The notes under the pieces: model-generated
The model's database searches: none
Told to the model about the DNA's origin: nothing
The model's input: the letters and a program-made list of their open reading frames with translations, nothing else
Assembly: GCF_003672135.1 (NCBI RefSeq)
Contig: NC_039507.1
Coordinates: 8,819,624-8,883,623, forward strand
DNA length: 64,000 bases
Source: Ooceraea biroi
Taxonomy: Eukaryota; Arthropoda; Insecta; Hymenoptera; Formicidae
Reading direction: 5' to 3'
Part shown: one piece after another, positions 22,667 through 34,963 of the stretch
Numbering within the stretch: position 1 is the first letter of the stretch
Layout: every line of letters begins with the position of its first letter
Position numbers and translations under genes: made by a program

Positions 22667-25600
22667 ATGTACAGCAATAACATTGACCCCTGGGAGCCTG
22701 GCTACGGGCCAGAGAGGAGAAATCATAATTCTGACTATGATTACCGCAGTGACTATGGAAGCAACAGATCGCCAGAATATTCAGAGCACCGTGACGTCGA
22801 TCATCGTGATAGGGATCACCGTAGTCCAGATTACAGGAATCACCGTGGGAGAGACAGAGATCGCGAAAGAGATCGTTCGAGGGACCGAAGAGATCGTAGC
22901 AGGGACGATCGCGATCGTAACTACAGGGATCGTGAGGATCGTTATGGCAGGCAACGGGACAGAGACTCTGTGGAGAGAGATAGGGACAGGGACAGGGACC
23001 GGGACAGAGATAGAGACCGTTCTAGACGCGATAGGGATCGGGATAGGGACAGGGACCGTAGGGGGAAACGTGAGGACCGTGATCGTGACCGGGACGATGA
23101 TCACAGCCGGGAAAGTTTAGACTTTGAACATGATCATGGTCGCGCCTATAGCTCGTCCATGGAGGGGATCCACTACAAATCGCAATCGCCCAACAACACC
23201 ATAATGATACGTGGACTCGCTCAGCATATCACTGAAAATGACGTAGGTTGTCAAACTTGTGGCCAGACATATAGTGGCCATTCGTGAGGCAGTGTTATCG
23301 CGCACAGCGTTATTGTTATTATTCACGATGTGTGTATCACAGGTGCGGCAAGACATCCTTAATTGTGGTCTCATGCCTAAGGACATCAGGCTGATACGCA
23401 AAAAAGATACAGGTAACTATTGCACTGTTAAGATTCTTGACGTCCGTAGGATATGATTATTATGCGCGTCTCAGCTGTATTGTTACTTGTAATATTACTG
23501 CGTACTATCGATCTTTTACAAGCTTTTTTTTTAAATTGCATAAACGTGCTACGTGCGAGAAATTATTTGGAACCTTACTATCGGTAGATGCCGAAAATGC
23601 ATCGTGGACGTTGCGAAGTTTCAAAGAATTTCTTGCAACTCACTATTATATAGTTTTAAGTTTTCATTTTATATATATATATATTTTTTTTTTGATACCA
23701 ATCATACATTTCTCGAAATTCCTGAATCTTTATTAATTTGTGAAATATAATTGATTCCTGATGGAAGGTAAGTTTGCAAAAAGAATGAAAGGAATTTTGA
23801 GAAAAGAACACGGTATTAAGCTATTTGCGAACGGAATTATGAGAAATAGCCCAGAGAAAATTCTATTAAACCTGCTCAACAGTGTATGTAATTTTAAAAA
23901 TTATAAATTATATTAACCAACCAAAACGAGGAAACAGGAAATTATACGGTTTTAAACACAGTGGCAAATCTTCAATTCTGAACTGTTTCAAGTAGGAGTA
24001 TAATTATAATTATAGGAATACATTAACTTACTATAATTATATCAATCTTTTAGTTAGGGTATTGTATTTTACTTTCAGACGTTACATCAGGAGATATTTG
24101 AATAAAGTAACTTTTTGTGAATAAAGTAACTTTTTAATTTGCTTGTAATATAAAGTAGCAAAAGATATTGTATACATTCTTAATGCGTATTAACTCAGTT
24201 TTTTAAAAATTTATAAGTTTGAAAATTTGCCTTACTAATTTACTTTTCTAAAATTTTTCTAAACCTTTATATTTTAAGTAGAAAAAATATTGATCTCCTT
24301 ATTAAAACACACAATGTCTTTTTTATAAATCTTGAAGTTTTAAAGTATTATTATATAGATTACGATATACAAATATAATTAATTATACTTAATAACCGGT
24401 TTTTACCATCGAAGTTTTTTGCCCGCAAAACGTAAAAACGTCTATATAATTCTTGTTCATTACGTGATCGAAAAAAAAGCCAAACAATTTTGTCTCGACT
24501 AAACCCGGTATTTAAAAAAAACCAAAATTTCTTTAACGTTAAATTACATACTATAATATTCGTTCACACACGGTGAACTGCGGTCTCTCGCACGGAATTC
24601 GTTCTGCTGAGATTTAGGTAAATGGAAAATGAAAGCAAGCGACGAAGCGAAGAGACACTTCGTTTGAAACTCGGTCTGTCAATGGTTGGTGCTGTGATTG
24701 CCTGCCCTCTCAGAGTAGAGACCCCCAGGCAAAAACGTGGATTAACTCTGGATATGTGTGTATTTGCTCTGTATAGGTGCTTCTCGAGGTTTTGCATTCG
24801 TCGAGTTTAACGCGACTCAGGAGGCCGCACGATGGATGGAGATGAAACAGGTAGAAAGAAGTTCGGTCCAGATACCCAACCGATGCATTGTTGCACGCGT
24901 GCCACCGACTGCCCCGTGGCGGCAAGGCACGGTAACGCAGCCCTCTGGCCCTCCCCGTGGCCATGGCTGTGCATCTATCAAAAGGCTATTTCAATCTACC
25001 GTACCTAATTATTTATCTAGGAATCCCCACATATTTTTGCAGACTTTTCTTAACTCGCTCGCAATATATTCGCGCAATATCGGATTATGAGTTTACGACA
25101 CGTTGAGATTAAATACGTCGCGACGCGCGCGTGCTTTTACCTGTCCTCTGTCTATCATAAAACGTAAACTTGACAATGAAGATCGAAGGAGGGTCATTCC
25201 AGTCGTATCTATTATACTATTAAATCAATTTGATTGCATAATTGAGATTTTTTCGATTTCGGCATGACAATTAATTTCTGAGTCACGATTTTTTGCCATC
25301 CGCGTCATTCGCTTCTATGTAATGTACTACTTACTGTCTTTGCTTCTTCTGTTTTCGCTTGGTTTTCGTTTAATGACTATTTGTGAACGTTTCAAGTCTC
25401 CTTGGAGATCTTATATATAAATATATATATATGCACGAATTTTTCACGCAAGCAATCGTCACGTTGCTTGCCTGCACTTCTTTTTTTTACGGAAGTCTAA
25501 ATTACAATTTACCTACGTAAAGTCGCGCATGAACAGTCGGTCCTCAAAAAGCGGTGTGGAATGGCCCACGTCATTAAGCCCACGAGGCTTCGTTCGCTCG

Positions 25601-27997
25601 AGACGGAAAGCTATGAAGTAGAAAAAAAACTATAATTTCGTCAACCAAGAAGGAAGTTTACGGGATAAACAAGAGGCCTTAGGAAGATGTTGGACGGGAT
25701 AACACTAAAATTCTCTGTTTCAGGGAGTGCTGATGCTGCAGGACCAATATCGTGCATTGATGCAATACAGTATACCAAAAGAGTGCCATGTGGATAAGCC
25801 GCCGGCAAAGAACACGCAAGATTGGCATTGTGTTAAAGTTTGTATCACGGACTTGGCCATCGTAGAGTGCACTTTCGCAACGCGTCAACGCTTCATTATA
25901 TTTTTTCCTGCTTTTTTACAGTGTGGAGCGCACAATTTTAAACGGCGCGAGACCTGCTTCAAGTGTTCCGCCTCGCGGGCGGAGAGCGAGGAGGGCGGAG
26001 AGGGCAGCGACGAGATCAGTCCACATCCGACGAATACCGTCCTTTTACGAGGATTAGACGTGTTGACGACCGAGGATTCGGTCCTCCAAGCGATGAAGAA
26101 TCTGTCGTCGATGCCGATACGCAGCATACGCATCGGTCGTGATTCCCTCACGAACACGTCCAGAGGAGTGTGCTATCTGGAGATGGGTAACGTGGTAGAC
26201 GCCATGTACCTGCACACCGCGCTCACGAAGCAGGGATTGGTTGTCGACGGTAGGAAGGTCGAGATAACGTACTGCAAGCTTCATCAGATCAACAATACGA
26301 ACGCATGGAAGTCGAATGACAATCAGCCGCAGCGATACACTCTGGACGACGTCGCGCAATTGGCTGAATACAGTGCCAACTTGTATGCCAAAACGCCCGC
26401 ACAGAAAGCTCATTATCTCCAGTATTACACACAGTACTATCAGAATCAGATAATGCAGGGCTCGGCGATCACGCTGCCATCCCTAAACCAGACGGACCGA
26501 GTGAACGCTGCCGCCGCGGTAGCGCAGTCCGCAATACAGCAATTACAGGCGTCGAGGAAGTTGGGAGGCGAGGCCGACGACGTGAAAGGACGACCGACGC
26601 CTACGGCACCGTCCAGCACCACGCTGGCGAGCGGACGGGTCCCCGCACATTCCAGCGATGGCAAAGTATACTGTGAGTTTCCAACGAATGTTAATGTAAT
26701 ATTTAATAATTCATTTTAGTGAAATCTGAAACTTATAAACTATTGTGTAATTGTTGTTTCAGCTGTTCCGGATGTCAGCACTTATCACTACGACGAATCG
26801 TCCGGCTACTACTACGACCCAAGCACGGGATTGTATTACGATCCAAATTCGCAATACTACTATAACAGTCACACCCAACAGTTCCTTTATTGGGATGCCG
26901 AGTCGTTCTCTTACCAGCCAGCTAAGGTAAAATTTCCACAAAAACGAAATCGTGCATTATAAAATTGCTTTAACATTATGAAATTGATGCTAACATTTTC
27001 TTGTTCGTAGACGTCTACTAGTACGACGCAAGGTGCTACGAGCACGGTAACGGCAGTAGCGAGCAATACAGATTCAACGAGTGTAGTCAGCAGTCAAGCT
27101 TCATCGGCGACTCAGGAGGTGTCCAGGGAAGATGAGAACAAAAAGAAAGACACCAAGCAGGACAAGGTAAAGGTGGCAAAGAAAATAGCGAAAGATATGG
27201 AACGTTGGGCGAAAACGTTGAACCAGAAGAAGGAAAACGCGAAGAGCAATTGGAATTCCGAGTTCGCCGGCGTGGATGGTAATCAGGGTGCCGGGAGCGG
27301 CGCGGCGGACGCGGGATATGCCATCCTGGAGAAGAAGACCATCGCCAATCCCTATCACGAAGACGAGGATCAGAGCGGCAACGGTCTGGTGGCCGCCTAT
27401 GGCGGTGGCAGCGACACCGAGGAAGAGATCGAGGATGTTCAACAGGAGGAGAAACAGCACACGGATTGGAGCAAATTGGCGTGTCTGCTTTGCAAGCGGC
27501 AGTTTCCGAGCAAGGAAGCGTTACTGCGACATCAGCAGCTGTCTGATCTACACAAGCAAAATCTCGAAAACTGGTACCAAGTGCGCGGTCTGGATCCGAA
27601 CGATCCGCAGCAGAGGAACAACAAGTACAGGGACCGCGCTAAGGAGAGAAGAGCCAAGTACGGCGAGCCGGAGCCACCGCAGCCCAACAAATTGAAGGAG
27701 AAATACCTGAAGACCCGAGTAGAGGAGATGTCCGTGTCTTACGAGGAACCCACGCGAGCCGGTATCGGCTCCGACAACGTCGGCAATAAATTGTTGCAGA
27801 AGATGGGCTGGAGTGAGGGGATGGGTTTAGGAAAGACTAATCAAGGTAGAACGAGCATCATCGAAGCCGAAAGGCGCGTTCCCACAGCTGGCCTGGGAGC
27901 GAAGGCCTCGTCGTACAGCGCATTACCAGGTGATACCTACAAAGATTGTGTGAAAAAGATGATGTACGCGCGGTATCAGGAACTGTCTGACACATAA
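22667..27997 (+). CDS. Rbm5: RNA-binding protein 5/10-like splicing regulator
   Basis: Seven coding exons: 22667-23242, 23343-23412, 24777-24850, 25724-25837, 25922-26672, 26763-26926 and 27011-27997, in phase, 911 residues. RBM5/RBM10 act in the early spliceosome and control alternative splicing. Domains in order: an RS-like tract of Arg-Asp dipeptides (about 30-160); RRM1 (RNP2 IMIRGL, RNP1 RGFAFVEF); RanBP2 zinc finger (WHCVKCGAHN ... CFKC); RRM2 (VLLRGL, RGVCYLEM); OCRE repeat (YYYDPSTGLYYDPNSQYYY); C2H2 finger (CLLCKRQFPS...H....H); a lysine-rich coiled coil; G-patch (NKLLQKMGWSEGMGLGK). This is the full RBM5 architecture. ATG 22667 is chosen because it starts MYSNNIDPWEPGYG directly after the acceptor; upstream frame has no ATG. 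A single insect gene usually stands for the vertebrate RBM5/6/10 set. Confidence 0.96.
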
Positions 27998-30900
27998 TAC
28001 GTTATATTATAGGATATTCTTATAGATTTTATATATATATATATACATATAAATATATACATAATTATATATACTTAAGTACACACAATTGTACTCTCCA
28101 TTTTCCATAGACACATAATTACACTCATATTGTCATCATTCGGATACTATAGCTATTTACTAGTAATTGCACAACCAATTGATAGCTAATTCTTGGGACT
28201 GTGTGCGTATCCCATGTAACGTTTCATACATCCTCCTGCAAGATTTTATTCTAATACGCTTCAAGATAATGGAGATGCATGAATAATTCTATGTATGATA
28301 ATTTTCTTTTCCTCTTTTTTATGTAAAGAGTTTTGAAATGTGCAGAAATGCAATACGCTTCGAAATGTGAATGTGCATATTCGATTCTTTAATTTTATAA
28401 TTTTTATATTTTGGAAATACTAAAATTATTGAAAAAATAAATTATTATTTTGTTGAAATATAGATATAGAGAATTTTGCACCTTTGCAATTCAACAATTT
28501 GCGAATATTTATTCAAAACTAAATTTATAATAAAATTAAAGGATAATAAAATTAAAAAAAAAAATAAAACTGAAATATCGGTAGTAAAAGTTAGAGGCGT
28601 ACAAATCTGATTATATTGACATTAAGTCTTGTTTGAATTGTATGCAACACAGCTTGGTACATTAAATATTTTAGAACATAATGAAAATATTTGGTGACGA
28701 GCGAACTATGTAAAGTTACGCAAAAAAATATGAACATTGGTACACGTTAGGAGTATTCGTAGTTTTTAATATGTTCTGCAAATACGAAATAACACGCCTC
28801 ACTTCACACGAGTACCATTAAGAACGTCTCAGTCTCATGATGCTTGTATCAAAAAAATATGTGATCTTGTTGTTACTTATCATGTCTGAATTTCTATATT
28901 ACCACATCTTGTATTTATTATATAATATCACCCTGAAATCTAGCAATCATATTTTTCTAACCTAATTATATCAAGCTGGATGTATTATATGTGTTAGACA
29001 TTTACATACACGTGTATTTCCATTTTTCATTTTTTATTATGCTATTTGTCACATTTTGAAAATCGTACATCACACTTGTCTATACGTACATATTTCTAAC
29101 ACAATTCTTACGTTGTATTGTTATTTTTCTAAAAGTCACTCTGCGAGATCCATGTATCGAATAAATAAATCAAGAAAAAGTAATAAATAAACATGCGGCA
29201 TTACATTGCTTGCGTATTGAAGACATGTTACCTTCTTATACACATTAGATTTTTGGAACTGGCTCGTATAGGCTGATCAAAAGCTCCTTCTCTAACAATG
29301 AATTATTCTCATCATATGAGAATAATACAACTACAATTACAAAATAAATAACACAAACGTACACTCATAAATATTTTCGTCAAGAATTACAAAGAACAAT
29401 ACAAAAGTAAAATATCTATCAGTAATTACCATAATTATATTTTACAATAATTATATATAAAGTATTGTGTGTGATATCTAATTTTTATATCTTGTCAATC
29501 TGTTTCTACTACATCTAAACTATTTAATAATGTTAATACGCAACGTCTACATTCAACTTCATTACTGTAGAGACTGACTAGGAATGGTTACATACCTAAC
29601 ACGTTTAAAAACAGTATTGAAAAGTGGACATCTAATAAATTAGTTTATATTAAGATACATGTATAAATTTCGAAATAGTGTGTATGTGTGTGTGTTTATT
29701 TTACATATATCACAAATAAGCTACCGATATTTTTTTGGGATTGTTATAAAATTCAAACGTGTAACGAGAAGATATCGGACATAGAAATAGATGTGCTTGT
29801 AATACGTGTCAATACAATGATACATTTTTTAAAACTCAAAGAAATTGGAAACATTGGTGTTAAAGTGAACTTGAAGTTTTGCCTTCTTTACAATCATGCT
29901 TCAAATATAGCAATACATCGCTTCGATGATTCTTTACTACATTGTCAAATATATATTTCTCATATATATATATATATAATGTATAATATTATCTTAAATG
30001 CTCATGCGTACGTAGACACACAAATTGTAAATCAGTACTGTTACATTATATATTAATTGTCTCATTTATTTCTATAATATTCAACACCTGCATTTCCACA
30101 GTCATGTTCTCTCTGATGCTTAATTAACAAACGTGTTATTGTTCTACAATACTTTGTTACAACCCACTTATCAGTAATTATCTTGTTACTATTATTTTCA
30201 CCTATCACAACTATTATATTTGAAAATGCAAAACAACACAGTATCCTGTATTAAATTACTCATAATTTAATAGGAGACCAGACTTTTGTAATAATAAATT
30301 GGTAATTTCTAAACATTGATAAAACTGAGCAATATTAGAGATAATTCTCTAATTTAATTACATCTAAGTCTACGCAATACTGTATGGAATTTCAGTTTTG
30401 TATAATCCAATCATATTTATTTTACATCTAAAATAGGAACAGTCAGTACTGAACGCTGATTATTATTAGAATCTTATAACGTAAAAGATCAGAGAATATC
30501 TTTGGATATGAGATAAGATATCGAGTCAAAGACTTTCACAATATATAAAGATTACAGACTCAACAACGTACTTTCTGTTTGTACTATTAATTAATTAATT
30601 ATAATACGTTTATTATTATAATATCAATTAATTATAATACGTTTACGTGATAAATATGATTAAAATGAGATCAAACAATGCGACAGTAAATATAGTGAAT
30701 GTACACTTGAATATTATGTGTCTTTAAGTCATATTGCTTTCTTGCATTTTAATGGACTACCCGAAGGGAATGCTTTTTAATGATTACAGTCTTCAAACAG
30801 TTATCAATTACGTAACTATATTATTATTACGTTATATTATCTTTTAAATCTTTATACAAACTATTAATTGATTATCGTTATTGTATTACCACAGTAGTAA

Positions 30901-31224
30901 TGCTATTGGGAAAGTGTCTGTGATTTTAAATACAATACACAACACACTACACGTCTTTTGCAATTCTGGATTGCTGAAAAGTCTTAATACACCAAAGTGC
31001 AGCGTGCATTCTCCTCATTGATAAATATTCTTGCACGATTCAATCAAAGTGCTCTATCACAGCATGCTAATAATTATATTTGTTCATTGAATCTAGCGGA
31101 TTTAAGATTTGTTCCAATACTTTAAAAAGATAGCACAAGTGTGCTATCGTAACTTATCATAATTATCAATCAATCGCAATCAATTTACACAAGAAAGATA
31201 TGTATAAGATAAGGAACTTATAAG
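27998..31224. other. AT-rich intergenic spacer and 3' UTRs
   Basis: The RBM5 3' UTR covers the first few hundred bases, with (TA)n at 28029-28045 and AATAAA-like signals near 28436 and 28550. The bre-4 3' UTR, on the other strand, occupies the right side. In between, a 122-codon open frame (29688-30056) is low-complexity, rich in Ile and Tyr from AT-rich DNA, and I do not call it. No inverted-repeat element was recognised here. Confidence 0.55.
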
Positions 31225-32298
31225 TTACACGTCTGCCAAAATCCAAGAGTACAACGGTCGCAACTGATGGTTCAGCACCTTGTACTCGAGATTGCTCAGT
31301 CCATCGGTGTCGTATCTTCGAGCACCGCTCTCCAAATTCGCGAATCTTGCGGTACTGGGAGGCTCCTTCTTATGCGTTAACATGTAATACTGCGCGACGT
31401 CGGGTCCAAAGCGCGTAATCTGCAATCCAAAGAGAAAACAATATTTAAATCACGCGACGCAGACGCTTTCGCAGTTATAGCAGCTAATTGCTGATCAAAC
31501 CTGGAAACCCCTCGATTGTAAACGACTGTAAAAGTCATCGTCCTCGCCACCCCAGCCGTAGAAAACGTTGGAAAAGCCGTTTACCCTCTCGAACTGTTTC
31601 CTCGTTAATGCTATTGCGCCGCCGAACAGGCTGGTATACGGTAGATTATATCGAAAAGTATTTACACTAGAACTCATGTGCCTGGGCATCTTGGTGCAGG
31701 CGTAGATATTGTCAGGATTCTGCGGTATCAAGTCTATGTCTTGGAAGATGAAGCAGTGAAAGTCGTTGATCTTGGTAGCCTCCGCGTAGCCAACGTTGAA
31801 TAGCTTGGCACGATTGAACTCGCGCATCGGGCTCTGCTCGATCACGAATATCCGATAGTCGAGATTCTGCGCCTGCAGAAACGGATGTATGTAATTCATG
31901 AAGATTGCAAGCTGGCTCTGCCGGTTGCGGTACGGCAGTATGATGGCCACGTTGAAGAGCGGATGGCAGTTGAGCGGCTTCCACTGGCCACCTGGCAATA
32001 TGCCCAGTCGCCTCGCCATCGTCACCGGGTCCTCTCGGGGATGCTCCTCCGGGTAGAGCAACTGCGAGGCTCGCCTGCCGCTGACGGAGATCGCGCACGA
32101 GTTATCCCTCGGCGGGTACGACCTCTCCATCTCGTCGTAGATGTTCTCGGTCCTGACGAAGGTGTAGTGCGACGCGAATCGCGCCGGGTGCAGGCAGTAA
32201 CACAGCACGAGTATCGTCGTCACGGTGTAAGACAACCCGCGCGCGTAATCGTAGAGAAACGCGACGAGCATCTTCAAAATGTTGACGAAGCTCCTCAT
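31225..32298 (-). CDS. Beta-1,4-N-acetylgalactosaminyltransferase, bre-4/beta4GalNAcT-like
   Basis: Two exons, 31501-32298 and 31225-31419, join in phase to 330 residues. A type II Golgi enzyme that adds GalNAc (or Gal) in beta-1,4 linkage to GlcNAc. Visible: short cytosolic tail and an N-terminal anchor (about residues 8-38), then the GT7 fold with FNVAIILPYRNR, FNRAKLFNVGY, the metal-binding DxD-like FIFQDIDLIP, NTFRYNLPYTSLFGGAIAL, and the acceptor-site motif VFYGWGGEDDDFYSR; the exon 2 His in YYMLTHKKEPP is a metal ligand. The residue before FGG is Leu (SLFGG). In vertebrate B4GALT1 this place is Tyr289 and favours Gal; Ile or Leu there is tied to GalNAc transfer in invertebrates, so GalNAc is the likelier donor. 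ATG 32298 is the first Met ahead of the anchor. Confidence 0.93.
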
Positions 32299-32762
32299 CT
32301 TCGCCTAACCTATGTACGTGTGTATCGCGAATATGGGCATACCAGGAAAGACGAGCGGTCCTCAAAGGCGCGTGTTAGGTTCGCGCCATGCCTCGAGAGG
32401 TCGAGCCGCGTACGGGCACATGCGCGCCTACTAATCGACGATGCGGTCAGACGAAAGATAAACACGTCCTCCGGAAACGCGAACCCGGAACAGACGACGG
32501 GAGTGAACGCGGGACTGACAGGTGAACTGCAGACGACAGAATAACGTTGCTGGCGGCACCTCCTGGTTCGTTTCGTAACCTTCGATTCAATTTAATAGCT
32601 TCAAGCAGAGAGAAACCTGAGAGCGGCCACCAGCCTCCTGACGTTTGGCGCCGCCTGACAAAGTGGACGTGAACTAGTTCGTTACGCTCGGTAATGAGAC
32701 GAGTGAGCATTTTCCAGCGGTACGGAAAGTACATACCATGAATAGCTACAGCTCGGCGCGAA

Positions 32763-32837
32763 GCGCGGTAGTCCAGTGGCTAAGCGCGAGACTCGTATTT
32801 TGCCATCCGCGCAAGTTGGGTTCGAGACCGAGTTGTG
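32763..32837 (+). repeat. tRNA-like Pol III promoter block, left arm
   Basis: Contains an A-box-like TAGTCCAGTGGC and, about 48 bp further, GGTTCGAGACC, a perfect match to the B-box consensus GGTTCGANNCC. The ends do not pair into an acceptor stem, and the anticodon arm is not convincing, so this is a tRNA-derived sequence rather than a functional tRNA gene. Confidence 0.7.
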
Positions 32838-33399
32838 ATAATTTTTTTTCGGATTTTTGTTTCTTTGTGTTTGCATTATATTTTTTTATTATGTAAATAA
32901 TGATTTATTATGTTTTATTATATTTTGGAGGTATACGTATATAATGAGACATAAACATATACATTTACATTTGTAAACTTTTTATTTATTTATATAGTTT
33001 GTATACTGTCGAGTGTTTATTTATTATAAAATTCTGACATGACTGTACAGTGTTGCGGATGGAAAATTTATATAAAAGCATAAAAAACATAAATGCTTTT
33101 ATATAAATTTTCATCCGCAACACTGTACAGTCATAGGCACAGAGGTTGTGACACTTTTTTTTAATGAGTCAGAATTTTATAATAAATAAACACTCGACAG
33201 TATACAAACTATATAAATAAATAAAAAGTTTACAAATGTTAAATGTATATGTTTATGTCTCATTATACATATACGTATACCTCCAAAATATAATAAAACA
33301 TAATAAATCATTATTTACATAATAATTTATTATTTACATAATTAAAAAATATAATGCAAACACAAAGAAACAAAAATCCGAAGAAAAAAAATTATCACA

Positions 33400-33471
33400 A
33401 CTCGGTCTCGAACCCAACTTGCGCGGATGGCAAAATACGAATCTCGCGCTTAGCCCACTAGACTACCGCGC
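33400..33471 (-). repeat. tRNA-like Pol III promoter block, right arm
   Basis: Reverse-strand counterpart of the left block: A-box-like TAGTCTAGTGGGCTAAG and the same B box GGTTCGAGACC. The two copies differ at several positions, so the arms have been diverging since the palindrome arose. The two promoters face each other, which would allow transcripts from both strands of the centre. Confidence 0.68.
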
Positions 33472-34185
33472 TTCACGCCAAATTTAGCTATTCATGGTAC
33501 TTTTCGTACCGCTGGAAAATGCTCACTTTTAGATGTAAATTTCTCCGAAACCAAGGCTCATACACCCAAACCCTCGAACACGACATTAATATTTTTACCT
33601 TCCCTTTCGAACGCACTATGACTCGTTCGAAAGTAGAGTTTACATGGGAAAGCTTCCTTGTGAATAGTTTGGACACGAATCATGTATCATTACCGAGCGT
33701 AACGAACTAGTTCACGTCCACTTTGTCAGGCGGCGCGTCAAACGTCAGGAAATGTGCCCGTGGAGGCTGGTGGCCGCTCTCAGGTTTCTCTCTGCTTCAA
33801 GAATCATTGTTCATATATTATCCAAAAATTAAATCCGTTTTGTCTATAAAAGTGTCGTGGTATATACAAATAAATTTAATTTGCCGCTAAAACGTGTTAC
33901 ATAAAAATAGAAGCTTTTTTTATCCGCTATAAAATATATTAAAACAATTTGACTGAATTACGGTTAACTCGTATTACTTGAAAATAGAAGTACGTCTGAC
34001 TTGTTATTGAGTTATACTACTATTTCAATTTTTACTACTACCTCACTGAGAATAGTGAAAGCTCGTAACGAAATTTTTTGGAACTAATTTTTGTAGGCGC
34101 CATAAAATTTTGTTAGCAAAAACATAAGTAAGTTCCATAGACCACATTACAAGCTTCTATGAGTATCACGTATGTACGATCCTGT

Positions 34186-34295
34186 GAGCGTTATTTCTGC
34201 AGTAATTTACTCGAATTATCGTAAGTTACGATAATTCGTCGGCTAAATTGTCGTAATTACGATAATTCGAGTAAATTACTACAGAAATGACGCTC
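34186..34295. repeat. 110-bp hairpin (small MITE-like palindrome)
   Basis: Left arm GAGCGTTATTTCTGCAGTAA and onward through TTTACTCGAATTATCGTAA is mirrored by the right arm ending GTAAATTACTACAGAAATGACGCTC. A second small palindrome (TTATCGTAAGTTACGATAA) lies within. No coding capacity. Flanks do not show a clear target duplication. Confidence 0.7.
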
Positions 34296-34963
34296 GCGTA
34301 AAAGTAGTGCAAGTCATCTGAGACAATATACAATCTAAAATTAGTTCAAAAATATTCCGCTACGAGCCTCTACTGTTTTTGACTCAAAATTGAGGTAATA
34401 CAGGGATAATACGGTTTAATTAAAAAATGATTTATTTCTAAGTATAATAATATTTGACAGTTGATTTGACGGAGAAAATTTTGTATTTATTATTTAGCAA
34501 TATTACTCCACGATAAATTTGACAATGTTTAATTCTAAATGGCAATTCAACAATAAATTGAGATTTTTGTCTAGATATTACGTTTACAACAAAATAGTTT
34601 TAAAAAAGAAAACGATATTAATCAAATAATATTATATTTATGGTAGCAAAAGTACTATTAGACCGTCTGATAAAAATTATTCGAAATCGCGAAATCGTTA
34701 TTTTTAATAGACAATAATACTAGACCGGATAAATAATCAACAGTGTGAAGGTACACAAACTACAGATGATCAGTTAATATTTAACAGTTTATTTAAACCT
34801 CTGTTAATGATTTAACTTCGATAATATGCCGAAATCTACTACTGACAATTGCAAATTTTGTTGCACATAACAGCATGAGCATACATCTACTCACAGATAT
34901 TTATCTTTTTGTACGACAATGATCACTTGTATTATGCCTTTTTTTATTTTTTATCGATATTCG

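Larger units (their letters stand above)
32603..33797. mobile_element. 1.2-kb inverted repeat with tRNA-like heads in both arms
   Basis: The ends AAGCAGAGAGAAACCTGAGAG (32603 onward) and its complement at 33797 mark a long palindrome. Matching landmarks run inward on both sides: GGACGTGAACTAGTTCG, GTGAGCATTTTCCAGCGGTA, a tRNA-like block, then about 230 bp of AT-rich sequence meeting at a smaller hairpin (33050-33130, TTGCGGATG/CATCCGCAA). The right arm has about 160 bp (near 33517-33680) that the left arm lacks. No open frame of note. It may be two tRNA-derived SINE-like units fused head-to-head, or a long-arm MITE that captured a tRNA-like promoter. It lies 300 bp from the bre-4 start. Confidence 0.7.

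Noticed and set aside
22683..23104. Low-complexity Thr/Gly- or Val/Pro-rich proteins
   Set aside because: Other-frame readings of the RBM5 Arg-Asp repeat tract.
29688..30056. 122-residue protein gene
   Set aside because: AT-driven composition, no domain, no clear regulatory signals, in a spacer full of similar open runs.
31885..32544. 219-residue plus-strand protein
   Set aside because: Antisense to the bre-4-like exon; Arg-rich and without a domain.
32763..32837. Functional tRNA gene
   Set aside because: A and B boxes are present, but the ends do not pair as an acceptor stem and no convincing anticodon arm forms; the repeat context points to a tRNA-derived element.
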